Source of the DNA: Amphiura filiformis
Taxonomy: Eukaryota > Echinodermata > Ophiuroidea > Amphilepidida > Amphiuridae
Assembly (NCBI RefSeq): GCF_039555335.1
Contig: NC_092628.1
Coordinates: 65,551,292-65,615,291 of the forward strand
Length of the DNA stretch: 64,000 nt
Direction of reading: 5' to 3'
Positions 11,679 through 23,064 of this stretch are shown one piece after another (within the stretch, counting starts at the first letter, position 1; every line of letters begins with the position of its first letter). The notes under the pieces are model-generated. The model saw only the letters and a list, made by a program, of their open reading frames with translations, ran no database searches and was not told where the DNA came from. The position numbers were made by a program, and so were the translations under genes.

Positions 11679-11963
11679 TTAAACTTATCATGGTAAATAG
11701 TGTTGTTGTTTTTTCAAACCGCCCAACGATATAAACAAACTCTAAAACGGAGCGGAAGTGGCATTATCGAACGTATTGAAGATGCCGTATTTATTCTCTT
11801 TGTGATGATAATGGATAAGATGAGTTAATATCTAAAAAGACCTGAATCCGAACTGCAACCAATATGACCAACCATGTCTGCAAGTTTAGCTTCAGGACAA
11901 TTATCATCATTGTGTAATAATTATGTTTTTGGCTTCTTCGTTCTTTGTACGTTGGAAAAGTCC

Positions 11964-12210
11964 TCAGTCACCGACTTACATTTGAAAAACCCACTTGTTA
12001 TGGCAGCAAATCTATGAATCAAATTAGCCCAGGCAACAGCAATTTACAGCATGAAGGTGTTCTTTTTCATCGGCAATTTCTTTGATTGCAATGTAGATTT
12101 CTGTTCCTAGGATACCAAAACCAGCTCCAAAGATCACTGACATTAAGCACATTCCAATAAACGTGTTGAAAATATTAAATTTGCTAGAGCTAAAGCAATG
12201 CTGAACAGAA
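11964..12210 (-). pseudogene. Broken copy of SLC16-like exon 3, 3' part
   Basis: The stretch follows window positions 1985-2225 of the intact gene, including the splice donor side. Insertions (for example AATTTACAGC after GCAACAG) and small deletions break the frame. Same orientation as the intact gene. Confidence 0.75.
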
Positions 12211-12338
12211 CAAACGGCATTTGAGAGCTAAGACTACGCCCTTGACGTTAATGTAAGCAACATGTCACAACGGTATTTTCTAATTGCCAAAGAGGGCGCT
12301 TTTCACTTGCACAATTTGTTTTTTTAGACAGGCTGCTC

Positions 12339-12394
12339 GTATATTACCCAGCCAGTGAATGTATAACCCCATACAATGGCGGTTACAAGAACTT
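12339..12394 (-). pseudogene. Broken copy of SLC16-like exon 3, middle piece
   Basis: About 55 bp matching 2369-2423 of the intact gene (CCAGTGAATGTATAACCCCA and TACAAGAACTTG). It is separated from the previous shard by about 130 bp of unrelated DNA and ends abruptly. Confidence 0.65.
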
Positions 12395-12438
12395 GACAGA
12401 GACAGGCTGTACATTGTATCTTTATCCTTATCCTTATC

Positions 12439-12545
12439 CTGGGACGACAATGAGAGAAGCTTCTATCGTGGGAACATGTGGTGGAATTGGACTCACAGCA
12501 ATTAGAGTGATATTACCGCCATTAAATCAAGTAATGACTTACAAT
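12439..12545 (+). pseudogene. Inverted copy of SLC16-like exon 3 segment
   Basis: The plus strand still reads TTMREASIVGTCGGIGLTAI and on through LPPLNQVMTYN. This is the residue order of the intact gene (minus-strand bases 2345-2240), but on the opposite strand to its neighbouring shards. It begins right after a TATCCTTATCCTTATCC microsatellite. An internal inversion of the paralogue explains it best. Confidence 0.75.
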
Positions 12546-12929
12546 CAGCAATCAATGATAGCATCAACTTTAGAGTTCCTTCGTGAAATTAAAAAAAAGC
12601 ATTAATTACATAACAATACAAAAATGTTTTTACTGTTTTATTATGATATAGGTATAATGGTTCTCTTTTTCCACTTAAAACAGATTAAAAGATAAATAAA
12701 TATTTCACTTTCTGATGTAAAATTAAATACATGTGCATGTCAATGATTTTATCATGGTAAATACTGTTTTCTTTGTCACTCAAGACATGTTAAAAGACAA
12801 ACAAGACTTACATGACTTATAGGTTAATGAACGCATATTACTTGTTGGGAGAGAAATAGACAAAATAATGCACTCGCGCTGATGTTGATGCGTCTAATGC
12901 ACTCCCCCTTCGGGGCTCGTTATCATTGA

Positions 12930-13078
12930 TTTGATTTTGAAATAACATTGCTCCACATGGAAGTGATTGCAGACATAGTCCACTTAATAAAAGCATAGCT
13001 CCTCTCCACCCATAAATGTCCAGAAGTAATTGTGTCAAAAAAGGCATCAATATTATTCCAAATCCAGAACCGTGCAGT
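12930..13078 (-). pseudogene. Broken copy of SLC16-like exon 3, 5' part
   Basis: On the minus strand this reads GFGIILMPFLTQ, then LLDIYGWRGAMLLLSGLCLQ and SLPCGAMLFQNQ, matching minus-strand bases 2745-2610 of the intact gene. The frame is open over about 45 codons but is truncated at both ends, and runs into LINE sequence at about 13080. Confidence 0.75.
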
Positions 13079-13883
13079 AAAATAGCATAGTAATAAAGCC
13101 CATTCCCCTGTATAAGAAGGATGAAAGTGATTTGTTTTCAAACTATCGTCCTGTTTCTGTTTTACTCATTCTATCAAAGATACTTGAACTTAATGAACAG
13201 AACATAATGGCAGTGATAGATTTGGTGAATAAAATTACGGACGCAGTAAATGAAAACAAATTTACTGCTGGTATCCTCTATGATTTATCGAAAGCGTTCG
13301 ATACCATTGATCACTCAATACTTCTTTGTAAATTATAACATTATGGCTTCAGAGGTGTATGTTATGACTGGTTCCAAGACTATCTGTGTAACAGAAAACA
13401 GTTTGTAACTTTATACAATGGTGTTTCATCAGAGAGCAAAAATATCACTTGTGGCGATGGCGTGCCTCAGGGGTCAATATCTTGTATGTTAATGATATCC
13501 ATCTTGTTACAAATTCTCTCGATGTTATATCCTTTGCAGATGATACTAATTTGTTTTTCTCACACAGCCAACTTGAGGAGATAGAAAGAGCTTACTCATA
13601 TAGACAGATGGTGTAAAATAAACAAACTATCCGTAAACGCAAAAAAAAAACCAAACACGTGTTACTTGGCAGTGGTAAAAATACACGCGGTGACTACACT
13701 CTACACCTTTGTCTTGACTCAAATGAAAGTGAAGTCACTCCTCTTGAAAGAGTCACCAGCACAAAGTTTCTAGGCCTTCAAATTGATCATTATATTAAAA
13801 CGTGCTCTCGAAATGTGGGCGTTATTAACAGAGTCAAACATTGTCTACCCAGTGAGGCATTGTATGCATTATATTGTTCGTTA

Positions 13884-15433
13884 TAGACTATGGGACATGG
13901 GCATTTATCTTTCACTTCCGTAGTCCACTCTTGGGCAGAACATAAAAACATAACAAATCAAGAGTAAATATATGTCTGAATTAATATCCAAAAAGTTCCC
14001 ACGTTTTACTTTACTCATTTAGGAGTTATTTGGGGTTAAAAATGTGTTTTTCGTGATTTTTTCCATTTTTGCCCAAAAATGTCAAATATTAAAATAGCTG
14101 TAACTTGAAAAATAAATTGAGTAGAAATTTCATTTCTATTGTAGATATTACATGTCATATGGATTTCCAACACTGGTGAATAAAAATGTCATAGCACAAC
14201 TCTAAAATATAAAAAAATGGCAAAAACCATATTTTTTGTGCTATTTTGGCCATTTTTGACCTAAAAATGTAATTTTTGCAGGGGAAAAAAATAAATATAT
14301 ATTTTCTTGATTTAAAAAATATGTCATTATATCAATCTAGTTATTCTGAAGAAAAAAGTTAATGATGGTGAATGTCTGTGACCTATAGTTTTTGATCTAT
14401 GGCCCTTTCAAATTCACATATGGACTAAAATAGCATGTTTTTGTCAATTTTTCCAATATTAGGCTGAAAATGGTACTTCTTTGTAATTTTAACAACATTT
14501 TCAGTGTTTGGAAAGTGGGAACTTCACATATATTATGGATATATTATAGTACTTTCATTTTAAGCTAGTTGTAGATCCACTGGTAGCTCGGTTTCCATGG
14601 CAGAAGCAATTATATCGTCAATTTTACTACTTTCAATGCAGCAAAATCATTTTAGTCATCATTTTACTGCATTGAAAGTAGATAAAATTGCTGCTACCAC
14701 GGTAGTGGGCATACTAGTGGATCTTGAAATAGCTTAACATTAAAGTACAATTACATGTTCATATTATTAAGTGAAGTTCCCACTTTCCAAAAATTAACAA
14801 GTTGGTTAAAATGGCCATAAAGGACCATTTTTGGCGTAATATTGGAAATATTGAACAAAAACATGCTATTTTAGTCCATATATGAATTTGAAAGGGCCAT
14901 AGATCAAAAACTATAGGTCACAGACATTCACCATCATTAACTTTTTTGTTCAGAATAACTAGGTTGACATAATGACATATTTTTAAATCAATAAAATTTA
15001 TATTTATTTTTTTCCCCATGCAAAATTACATTTTAGCTCAAAAATGGCTGAAATAGCACAAAATATGGTTTTTGCCATTTTTTATATTTTAGAGTTGTGC
15101 TGTGACATTTTTATTCACCAGTGTTAGACATCCATGTAATATGTAACATCTACAATAGAAATGAAATTTCTACTCAATTTATTTTGAAAGTTACAGCTAT
15201 TTTAATATTTGACATTTTTGGGCAAACAACGGAAAAAAATCACGAAAAACACATTTTTAACCCCAAATAACTCATAAATTACACAGTAACGTGCAACTTT
15301 TGAAAGTGGGAAATGTTATATTATTGATCAGTGATATAATAGCTATATTTTCATGTATAAACCATCCTCTACCCAGAAAGGGAGAACAAAAACTACTTTC
15401 TGAAGCACTTAGCAAGCCTTGTCCCATGGTCTA
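13884..15433. mobile_element. 1.55-kb foldback DNA element, PIF/Harbinger-like by TTA duplication
   Basis: Ends are TAGACTATGGGACATGGGC and, inverted, TAGACCATGGGACAAGG. TTA flanks both sides (13881-13883 and 15434-15436). From about 13985 to 15310 the two halves are near-perfect reverse complements meeting near 14655. No transposase. The element splits the LINE reverse transcriptase between LYALY and KKRALRIIS. Three-base TTA or TAA duplications are typical of PIF/Harbinger; superfamily is inferred from that alone. Confidence 0.8.
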
Positions 15434-15605
15434 TTAGTCTTGCCGTACATAAATTGTAGTATTTTAGCATGAGGTGTGCCTGCTCTTCGTGTATTCATAA
15501 TCTTTTTCAAATTAAAAAAAAAAGAGCATTGCGTATTATTAGTAACAGCAATATCTGGAACAAATCCTCTGCTACTTAAATATAATACTTTAAGCATCAA
15601 AGATT

Positions 15606-17070
15606 ATGTACGCTCTAGAGTTTTTTGATTTGATTTGTTCGGGTTTTTGACAACCCTGGATAACCCAAGAAAGCCTCTATTGAAGCTTATTTCCATTGGG
15701 GTCCATTTGAACACCGGTACGGGTTGGGAACAGTCAGGGGTTAACATCCTACTCTTTTCGAAACTGGCTGCGAGATGCATGTACAGGTATAGCTTTCTGC
15801 ACACGGGACCGACGGCTTAACGTTCCCTCCGAAGGACGGAATACTTTCATGATTCATTTACCCAATCCTAAACGACCCATGGGGAGAGCGAAAGTCTGAA
15901 TTTAATCTACAGAGGTTGCCAACTAATTTTAGACTTTTTTTAGACTTAGAGGGGAATTCCTCTCGCTGGAGGATTTTATGAGTATTTTTCATGTTCGCAC
16001 AAATTGTGTTGAGTACGGTGGACATTGGCGATCAAAAAGTCATTTCCAAAATTCTTTGACAAATCTGGTGATACTCTTGTTTACCCTACTATTCCATTTC
16101 ACATTGATGTCCTCTTTAAAGATAGAAAGGGTTCCAGAAGAATATACAATATTCTGGTTTCAAGAAAACCAATTGTTCGTAAATATGTACAAAAATGGGC
16201 AGAAAAGCTTGAAGCTACATTTGATCCTTCAAGATGGCATGTTATTTTTAATACACCCTTCAAATGTACAATAAGTACTAAACTCAGGTGGTTTCAATTC
16301 AGAATAATTCACAGAATCCTTGGTACAAACGCATTTTAATTTAAAATAGGGATAAAAGATTCCAGTCTGTGTACCTTATGTCTGGAGGAGAGGGAAAATA
16401 TGATTCATATGTTTTGTGATTGTCATGGATGATGTGAAAAGGTGGATCGAAAACGAAGTTAATATTAACCTCTCTTGGAAAAAAGATAATCTGCTTTTTG
16501 GCGTTGGTCCTAGCTATATTGTTTTGGATTTGATTCTAATTTTATGCAGATTTCATATATACACTGTATAATGAAAATGAAAGAAAATAACTCTTCGATC
16601 CACATTTTCAAGAAAGAACTGCAAAATCATTTTAAATTAGAAAAATATATTTACATATGTAATAATAATATTGGTATAAGATTGGGTATTTTCAATTCAC
16701 TCTGTAGAGAATAAGATTTAGACCCTCATACACGCGGAGTGGTTTTGCATGGCGATGTGTAGTGGCAGAACCTCGTAATATGAGGTTCTGTACTTGCATA
16801 GCGTTGTATGAGAGCGTCTCTGTGTATATTAAATTATATTTCATCATGTGTATCATGTAATATCATTGCGTATCATGTGTATGATTAATGTTTACCTCTG
16901 TTTAAAGTTTAACTTGAATAAATGTTTTTTTTCCCTCTGAAAAAAAAAAAAAAAAAAACATTTAGACTTTTTTTCCAAGTCAATATCCCAGCAAAACGCC
17001 ACCGCCGGGAATTGAACCCGGGACCTCATGCACTAAAGGCAAGTACCCTAACCATTAGGCCACGCTCTCC
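15606..17070 (-). mobile_element. tRNA-derived SINE (split by an L1-like LINE)
   Basis: On the minus strand the 5' head (17070-16998) is tRNA-like: A-box TGGCCTAATGG, and B-box GGGTTCAATTCCC. The acceptor ends do not pair, so it is not a tRNA gene. The body continues past the LINE insertion to a segment around 15815-15845 reading CCTTCGGAGGGAACGTTAAG, then GGTCCCGTGTGCAG, and ends in an A-rich tail (15606-15620). That segment resembles the conserved central domain of widespread metazoan SINEs (Meta/MESC type), as I remember it. Without the LINE the SINE is about 430 bp. Confidence 0.7.
15941..16960 (+). mobile_element. 5'-truncated L1/Tx1-like LINE with poly(A) tail and 13-bp target duplication
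   Basis: The exact repeat TTTAGACTTTTTT flanks the insert (15928-15940 and 16961-16973). A poly(A) run lies at 16940-16958. An open frame at 16025-16339 ends in LRWFQFRIIHRILGTN, the pattern found near the C-terminus of L1/Tx1-type ORF2 proteins. It is followed by a cysteine- and histidine-containing stretch (LCTLCLEE...MIHMFCDC) that reads through with one disruption. The insert lies inside the SINE and is therefore younger. Confidence 0.8.
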
Positions 17071-17810
17071 ACCTAAAGCGTGAGACATTCATGTATAAAC
17101 ATACAAATTGCTTATTACCAAATGTTTTGACGACCTTTTTACAAAGCACTCTGAAATTCACGCTATAAACACTAGATAGAGAAACAATCTCATCTTACCT
17201 CGAGTCAAGAAAGTATTTTGTGAGAAATCTATTAAATATGCAGGTATAAAGCTTTGGAATGCTATTGATTCTGGTATCAAGTGCTCATCATCAGTGAAGC
17301 AATTCCTGAAAAAGTATAAACAACTTATGCAAAGCTATTCTTAATTACTTTTTTACCATTACATACAGTCTTTCTATCATGTGTACTTGTATCAATATTT
17401 TGGTCACTAATTTCATTAATTTACTTTCAATAATTAGTATTTAACATGTGCATTTTTTGTTGTTGTTGTTTGTTTGTTTTTGTTTTTTTGGTGTTTTTTT
17501 TTTTTGGTGTTTTTTTTCTTTAAATGTTCAACATAGGATATGTCATTGATGGACATGACAGTTGGTTGGTTGGACTCGGCATCTTTTGTAATCTACTAAA
17601 ATGCTGCCATGTCAAATAAATGCCATATACCTGTATCAAGGGGTTACATGCTACATACCTCTGGCTTCACTCATCGTTGTATTATGCATTTTCATAGTTT
17701 ATCATATATGTATTATTTTTTTATATCTTTATGATGTATTATTCTTATGTATTATTCTTGTATTATGTAATGAGTGAAAAGTTAATAATAAATCTATTCT
17801 ATTCGGGGAA

Positions 17811-18750
17811 GACTTTCTCATTGGCATGTTACAATCTTTCGAAGTTGGAATACTGATACGATGTATGTCACATAACATACGATGACTTGTGATGGATTTT
17901 TTTTTTCTGTCTAGCAATAACACCATACTTTTTTGCTCATTTATACCAGCACGGCTGCCGCGTCTCTTTGTTTCAATGTTCAGTCTTTAACTTCACAAAT
18001 CATCTACGAGACAAAAAAATAAGTGTTTGAATGTTCTGACGTGTTTGCCCATTTTTAACAACATTTTTTGACTATATGAAAATGAAATCCACGACAGACA
18101 AGTGGATGATTGACTTGTACAAAAAGATGATGATCATATCAGTCACAGATGATTAACAGTTACATCGATCACAAGCTACGGCTATACATTAAACGTATTA
18201 GAGTCACGCGGTAGCCGTGACCAGCAAGTTGTTTTTTTTAAAAAGACTGATAAAGAAGACTAATAACAGATGCTCCCGCGAGACTATATTTACACCTAAC
18301 ATTAAAACACTTGACTTCTATTGTTCGATGTTATTTTTCGCTGGGTACAAAATGTGTCTAAAACCATGCTAAATGTTATTTACAGTCCCAGGTGTAATAT
18401 CGTGACAACTCATTAATTCCAAAAGGGCCACCAATCCTAGAGTCAATCATTGTTCGTAATAAACAAATATTTTTGCTTCCATTTCACGCGGTATTTCATA
18501 GCGAAAATTAGTTGCAAATCATACTGATCCAGAATTTTTAGACACTGCTACAGGTCTACCTGGTTATCACCTTCACACTACTTTTTCAGATTCACTTCCA
18601 AATATACCCTAGCAGTTTCCTGGATACCCTACATACAAATTCTGAGCCCCATTCGCCAAAAAATCAAGTTTTTCACAATTCTTTTGCTCTTATCGGACGA
18701 CGCATCCATTTATATAATAAATGCTGTATTTCGACACAGTAATTTACAGC
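17811..18750. other. Gene-free stretch
   Basis: No exon-like reading, no long inverted repeat and no transposon ends were recognised. Composition is AT-rich like the surroundings. Confidence 0.5.
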
Positions 18751-18752
18751 AG

Positions 18753-18825
18753 AGGCCCGTGGCCTAATGGTTAGGGCGCTTAACTCCAGATACGCTATCC
18801 CGAATTCGAAAACCGGTGACCAACG
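18753..18825 (+). repeat. tRNA-like SINE head fragment
   Basis: The sequence has the A-box TGGCCTAATGGTTAGGGCGC and a B-box relic (GAATTCGAAAACC), followed by a T-run. The acceptor stem does not close and the B-box is mutated, so it is a SINE head or a tRNA pseudogene. It resembles the head of the SINE at 17070-16998. Confidence 0.55.
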
Positions 18826-19726
18826 GATTTTTTTTTCAATGTTTTATTAAATAATTTATTGTCATTAATCAAGGATAACATAATTTTAAACATCCAGTGC
18901 TATTGTGATATTATTTTTTTATTAAAGCAAGTTGTTTGATTCTCATGAAAATTGTTTATTGTGTTAAGGGCCTATTTAAACACACAGCATAATGTGATAC
19001 AACACCATCAAGGATGAAAAGAAATCTGAATAACACAAGAAACTAGATCAGGTATTATAGGGTATGCAATATGACGTTACTCATTGTTATTCTCATTTAA
19101 ATATATTTTGTCCTACCACGGGCAAATTCGCATGATAATAGGACAATAAAACATGATTGTGATATGTATGAATGGTTGTTGAATCGATTAAGAGACCTGA
19201 CTCTCTGTCATCTTCAGCTATCGTAGAACATGACAAGTGTCATACCGTCCCGGTAGGTTGATTACAAACACTCTGTAGGTGTGGAAAATTGTTCCGCTAG
19301 TATGGAAGGCCAGCAGGAAAAAATATTCAAATAACATTTATCAAGCATAGTACGGAAGCGTCTATGTGACACAACTTGACAAGATAATTATCTTGCCATG
19401 TCGGCATTATGTCAACATGACGATATAAAATATCTCGCCAAGACAACTGAACAAACAAGTCAAAATGGCAAGATAAATTATCATGCTAAGTCGACATACC
19501 AAAAATGGATGTCGTCTTCGCGAAATAAATTATTATGCCAAGTCAATTTAGCAACAAATTAATGTCATAGGGCCTGCACTTTGGCTCGTTTTTTGCCGGG
19601 GTTTTTTGCAGGTTTACATGGTCCAATAATCACAAGATGACTGACATGTGGTAACAAAGGAAGCAGTCACTGCAATTTGATTATGTCCCATATGATTGGC
19701 CATTCAAGACACCCATGTGAATATAC
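18826..19726. other. Gene-free stretch
   Basis: AT-rich DNA. Between about 19380 and 19560 the motif AAGATAATTATCTTGCCA(T)GTC recurs in three or four imperfect copies in both orientations. No gene. Confidence 0.4.
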
Positions 19727-19728
19727 TA

Positions 19729-21517
19729 TAGGGTCAGTCCATGTCAAAACAGACTGAGTGTACACCCACCCTCTTGGATTATGCTCTCCTTTGGCTCAGG
19801 GGTACCTTTCATGGACCCCTAGGTGAGGTCACAAGAAAAACATTCAAATTCAATTTCGTTTCCGAATGGCGGGCCATCTAAGTTTGGCGACCTTGACCAA
19901 AATTGGGAATTTAAGGTGTCCAAATGACAAAGCGCTCTCTTTGAGAGGCATTTTCTTCTTAATTAAATCAGTTGTGACCCTCTTTTTGAATGTGGTCACT
20001 CACTGGCTGTGTCTGAAATGCCTAATGCCAAAAAAGATTGATTTCGGAATTTCGTTGGGATTTCAGAGGGGGTCAAAATCAGCACTTCATACTGTTCAAT
20101 CAAATTATCTTTGATTTTGAAGGACCCATGATAATGCCACAGTGCACTTATAGGTCCTAATTATGTTCAGAATGGATTAACCATGTGCCAATGTCTATGA
20201 GCAATTCAAAAAAAGAGACATTTCTAGACCCCCTATAGAATTTTAGGCCCCCTAAAGTGGTTCAGCCACAAATGGCGCTTAAAATCGGCAAATTTTGACA
20301 CCTAATAACTTTAGGTGTACACCAGATATGAATTTCTAGTCTTTTGCATCTGAAAGAATGTAGTCTAATGTTACTAGGAACATAAGATTTGTTTTGTATT
20401 ATTTGTGTTTTGATACTTTCAAAAAGGTCGTTGACCTATGAACATTTTTCGTCATAGCGCCCTCCTGAAAGGTCTGACACATAACAAACTATACATTTTT
20501 GGAATCCTCATGACCATATGAGTAATTTGATATATTACTTGACATAATTGGGAGCATTCTGACAATTTGACCCCCATAACCTGTACTTTGCATGTGCATC
20601 GTTGCCAGGAAGTGCATTTTTGACCCCTTAAAAATCCATACAGAGGATTAGAAAGTAGTTTTTCTTATTACTTGACTCAAGAGCAACTTGAAATATCAGG
20701 ATAAATAATACAAATGGCTATAAAGTGATCAAAAATATAAAAAATATCATACTAAAATTGGCATTTTGTACCGTATCCTGTATGCATGGTATGTTAGGCA
20801 AAAATGACTATTTTTGAAAGCGTCAACGTAATACTAAAACACAAAAAATACAAAACAAATCTTATGTTCCTAGTAACATTAAACTACATTCTTTCAGATG
20901 CAAAAGACTAGAAATTCATATCTGGTGTACACCTAAAGTTATTAGGGGTCAAAATTTGCCGACTTTAAGTGCCATTTGTGGCTGAACCACTTTAGGGGTG
21001 GCCTAAAATTCTGTAGGGGTCCAGAAATTTCTCTTTTTTTGAATTGCTCATAGACATTGGCATATGGTTAATCCATTCTGAACATAATTAGGACCTATAA
21101 GTGCACTGTGACATTATCATGGGTCCTTCAAAATCAAGATAATTTGATTGAACAGTACGAAGTGCTGATTTTGACCCCCTCTGAAATCCCAACGAAATTC
21201 CGAAATCTATCTTTTTTGGCATTAGGTATTTCAGACACAGCCAGTGAGTGACCACATTCAAAAAGAGGATATCAACTGATTCAATTAAGAAGAAAGTGCC
21301 CCTCAAAGAGAGCACTATGTCATTTGGACCCCTTAAATTCACAATTTTGGTTGAGGTCGCCAAACTTTGATTGCCCGCCATTCGCAAACGAAATGGAATT
21401 TTAAGTGTTTTCGTGTGACCACGGCTAGGGATCCATGAAAGGTACCCTGAGCCAAAGGAGAGCAAAATCCTAGAGGGTGGGTGTACACTCAATCTGTTTC
21501 GACATGGACTAACCCTA
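19729..21517. mobile_element. 1.79-kb foldback DNA element with TA duplication
   Basis: Ends are TAGGGTCAGTCCATGTC and, inverted, TAGGGTTAGTCCATGTC, flanked by TA on both sides. Arms of about 700 bp (to about 20440 and from about 20810) are highly similar reverse complements, so mirrored ORFs of the same peptide appear at 19866-20114 (+) and 21088-21492 (-). The roughly 370-bp centre is unpaired. These ORFs are products of the palindrome, not genes. A TA duplication suggests Tc1/mariner-like mobilisation. Confidence 0.8.
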
Positions 21518-21910
21518 TAGCGGCCTTTTCAAAATATAATACCTGTTTGCTTGATTGCGTTGACAATACCCGGGAACAATAGGCCTACACACAGTATATG
21601 CATTGGACAAACTTTTTACAATAAGCATGATAAGTGATGATGTGACCTCCAGATTTATACATCGTTCGTCTCGCACACTGACAACATTTGATTGAATGGA
21701 CTGTAGGCTACTGCGCCGTGATTACGGTGAAGGACACTTTTCAAATCCTTTGTTTGGAGCCAATCAATAAAAGCATGCAGGGCCTCTATACCCATGTACA
21801 GTTTATACATAACCTATGTCTTGAATACGCTGGCAAAGTTATGTAATAATCGGATTAATACTATATATATAGCAGTAGGTAAAAACAAGTTTTGAATAAT
21901 CCGCGCTACA

Positions 21911-22592
21911 AAGTCCCATTCAGTGATCCCAAAGTGAAAAAAAAAAAAAATCAAATTGTTACGTTTATAAAAATTTTTAATGAAAAACAAATGGCAAAAA
22001 AATAAAACAGGAAAACGACAGTATTGACGAAGTTGAAGCCCCATTCAAATACATGTAGCTAATTTATATACTGTCAGTACCGGTATATAAATTACAGACT
22101 CACGAAAATGCATTATTTTTTGCCTTAGACACACGGCTTTCGGCTGAACCACTGCACTAGCAAGCTTTGTTAGCACATCTATGACAATGACGAAAGGTAC
22201 AAAATCAGCCATATAAGGCATTTAGATAGCAGAAGATACCTAATGACCAAATTGGTGTTTTATGACCTTTGACATTCTTTTGTGGCGAGTGACATGGTCT
22301 TTCAATTCACGCCGAGTGTCCTTGACAGGTTTGACTATGCTTCAGTGGTCATGAAAGAATTCAAAAGATAACCTCTGCCCCAATAATCCCAAGCAATTGT
22401 CTGAAACTGCTCCTCGGATCATAAGAACTCAGTCCTCAAATGATAGTCATAGTAATGTCCAAAATATAAAAATTACTGACTATCATTGAAGACCGAGTTC
22501 CGCAGTCTAGTATCCAAAATCTGAATTTTGATGATTTTTACGATCGTCGGGATGAAAAAAAATCAAAAAATCACTGAATATTCCTTTAGTTC
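21911..22592. mobile_element. TTAA family B element, long copy
   Basis: Left end AAGTCCCATTCAGTGATCCC, right end AATCACTGAATATTCCTTTA. The interior includes ACTCAGTCCTCAAATGATAG and the ACGGCTTTCGGCTGAACCAC motif seen in all copies. Its flanking TTAA has decayed. An inverted long copy is at 27355-28073, and shorter ones at 53395-53685 and 62081-62449. Confidence 0.7.
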
Positions 22593-22675
22593 CCTCTTCT
22601 CCTTACCCTGGCAATATAAATCAAAGAAAAATAAATAAAACAATAAAAGGAAAAAAAAGACAAAGAAAATTAACC

Positions 22676-22825
22676 AAATTAAAGACTTAATGTACGATCA
22701 TTATAATACTCAAAATGCTGAAATAATACTAGTAGTAATTATCGGGAATGGTTTCTGTTAATTTTGAGCTGAAATAATAAGGTAAAGTGAAAGAAACACT
22801 GCTTGTTATTTTGGCCATTTAAGGG
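22676..22825. mobile_element. TTAA family D, left part only
   Basis: The stretch starts AGACTTAATGTACGATCATT and continues through ATCGGGAATGGTTTCTGTTA to GTTATTTTGGCCATTTAAG. This is the left 150 bp of the complete family D element at 48082-48453. Confidence 0.65.
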
Positions 22826-23064
22826 TACAGACTATAGGAATGAAGACCAATCGAACATATTCTTGTTTATGCCATAATATTATAGTCTTTCAACCCTTTC
22901 ATAACTTCAGCTGTGTAACTTACGAAAATTCCCGATAAAAAGTGGTTCTTTTAATTGTTGGAAAATCTGGATTTTTCGTACTGATCATACTATAATGATC
23001 ACCAGACAATAATGTTCTAATCACACTATAGACTGTGTTGACATGAGACGTCAATTGCCAGGCA

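Larger units (their letters stand above)
10623..11690. repeat. Tandem duplication, two units of about 528 bp
   Basis: Units start at about 10623 and 11151 and are nearly identical, which points to a recent duplication. Each unit opens with ACCCATTATTCAAAATCGCG, contains two ~60-bp subrepeats with GGGGAGAATGGAATGT, and ends in a hairpin element (10991-11149 and 11520-11678). The duplication lies among the SLC16-like pseudo-exons. Confidence 0.85.
13132..17800 (+). mobile_element. Decayed CR1/Jockey-superfamily LINE with nested insertions
   Basis: Plus-strand reverse transcriptase pieces occur in order: NYRPVSVL...SKILE (13138 on), YDLSKAFDTIDHSILL (13280 on), GVPQGS (about 13462), NDIHLVTNSLDVISFADDTN (about 13491-13550), LERVTSTKFLGLQID (13745-13790) and RVKHCLPSEALYALY (to 13883). 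Then come KKRALRIISNSN (about 15520), MYKHTNCLLPN (about 17090) and SIKYAGIKLWNAIDSG (about 17230). The 3' untranslated region ends near 17800. Frameshifts, a deletion after the PQGS motif and stop codons make it a pseudogene. It is interrupted by a hairpin element (13884-15433) and by a SINE (15606-17070). Confidence 0.8.

Noticed and set aside
16998-17070. tRNA gene on the minus strand
   Set aside because: Acceptor ends do not pair, the apparent anticodon would read a stop codon, and the sequence continues into a SINE body.
21088-21492. 134-aa gene on the minus strand
   Set aside because: It mirrors the ORF at 19866-20114 within a palindromic DNA element, with no known domain.
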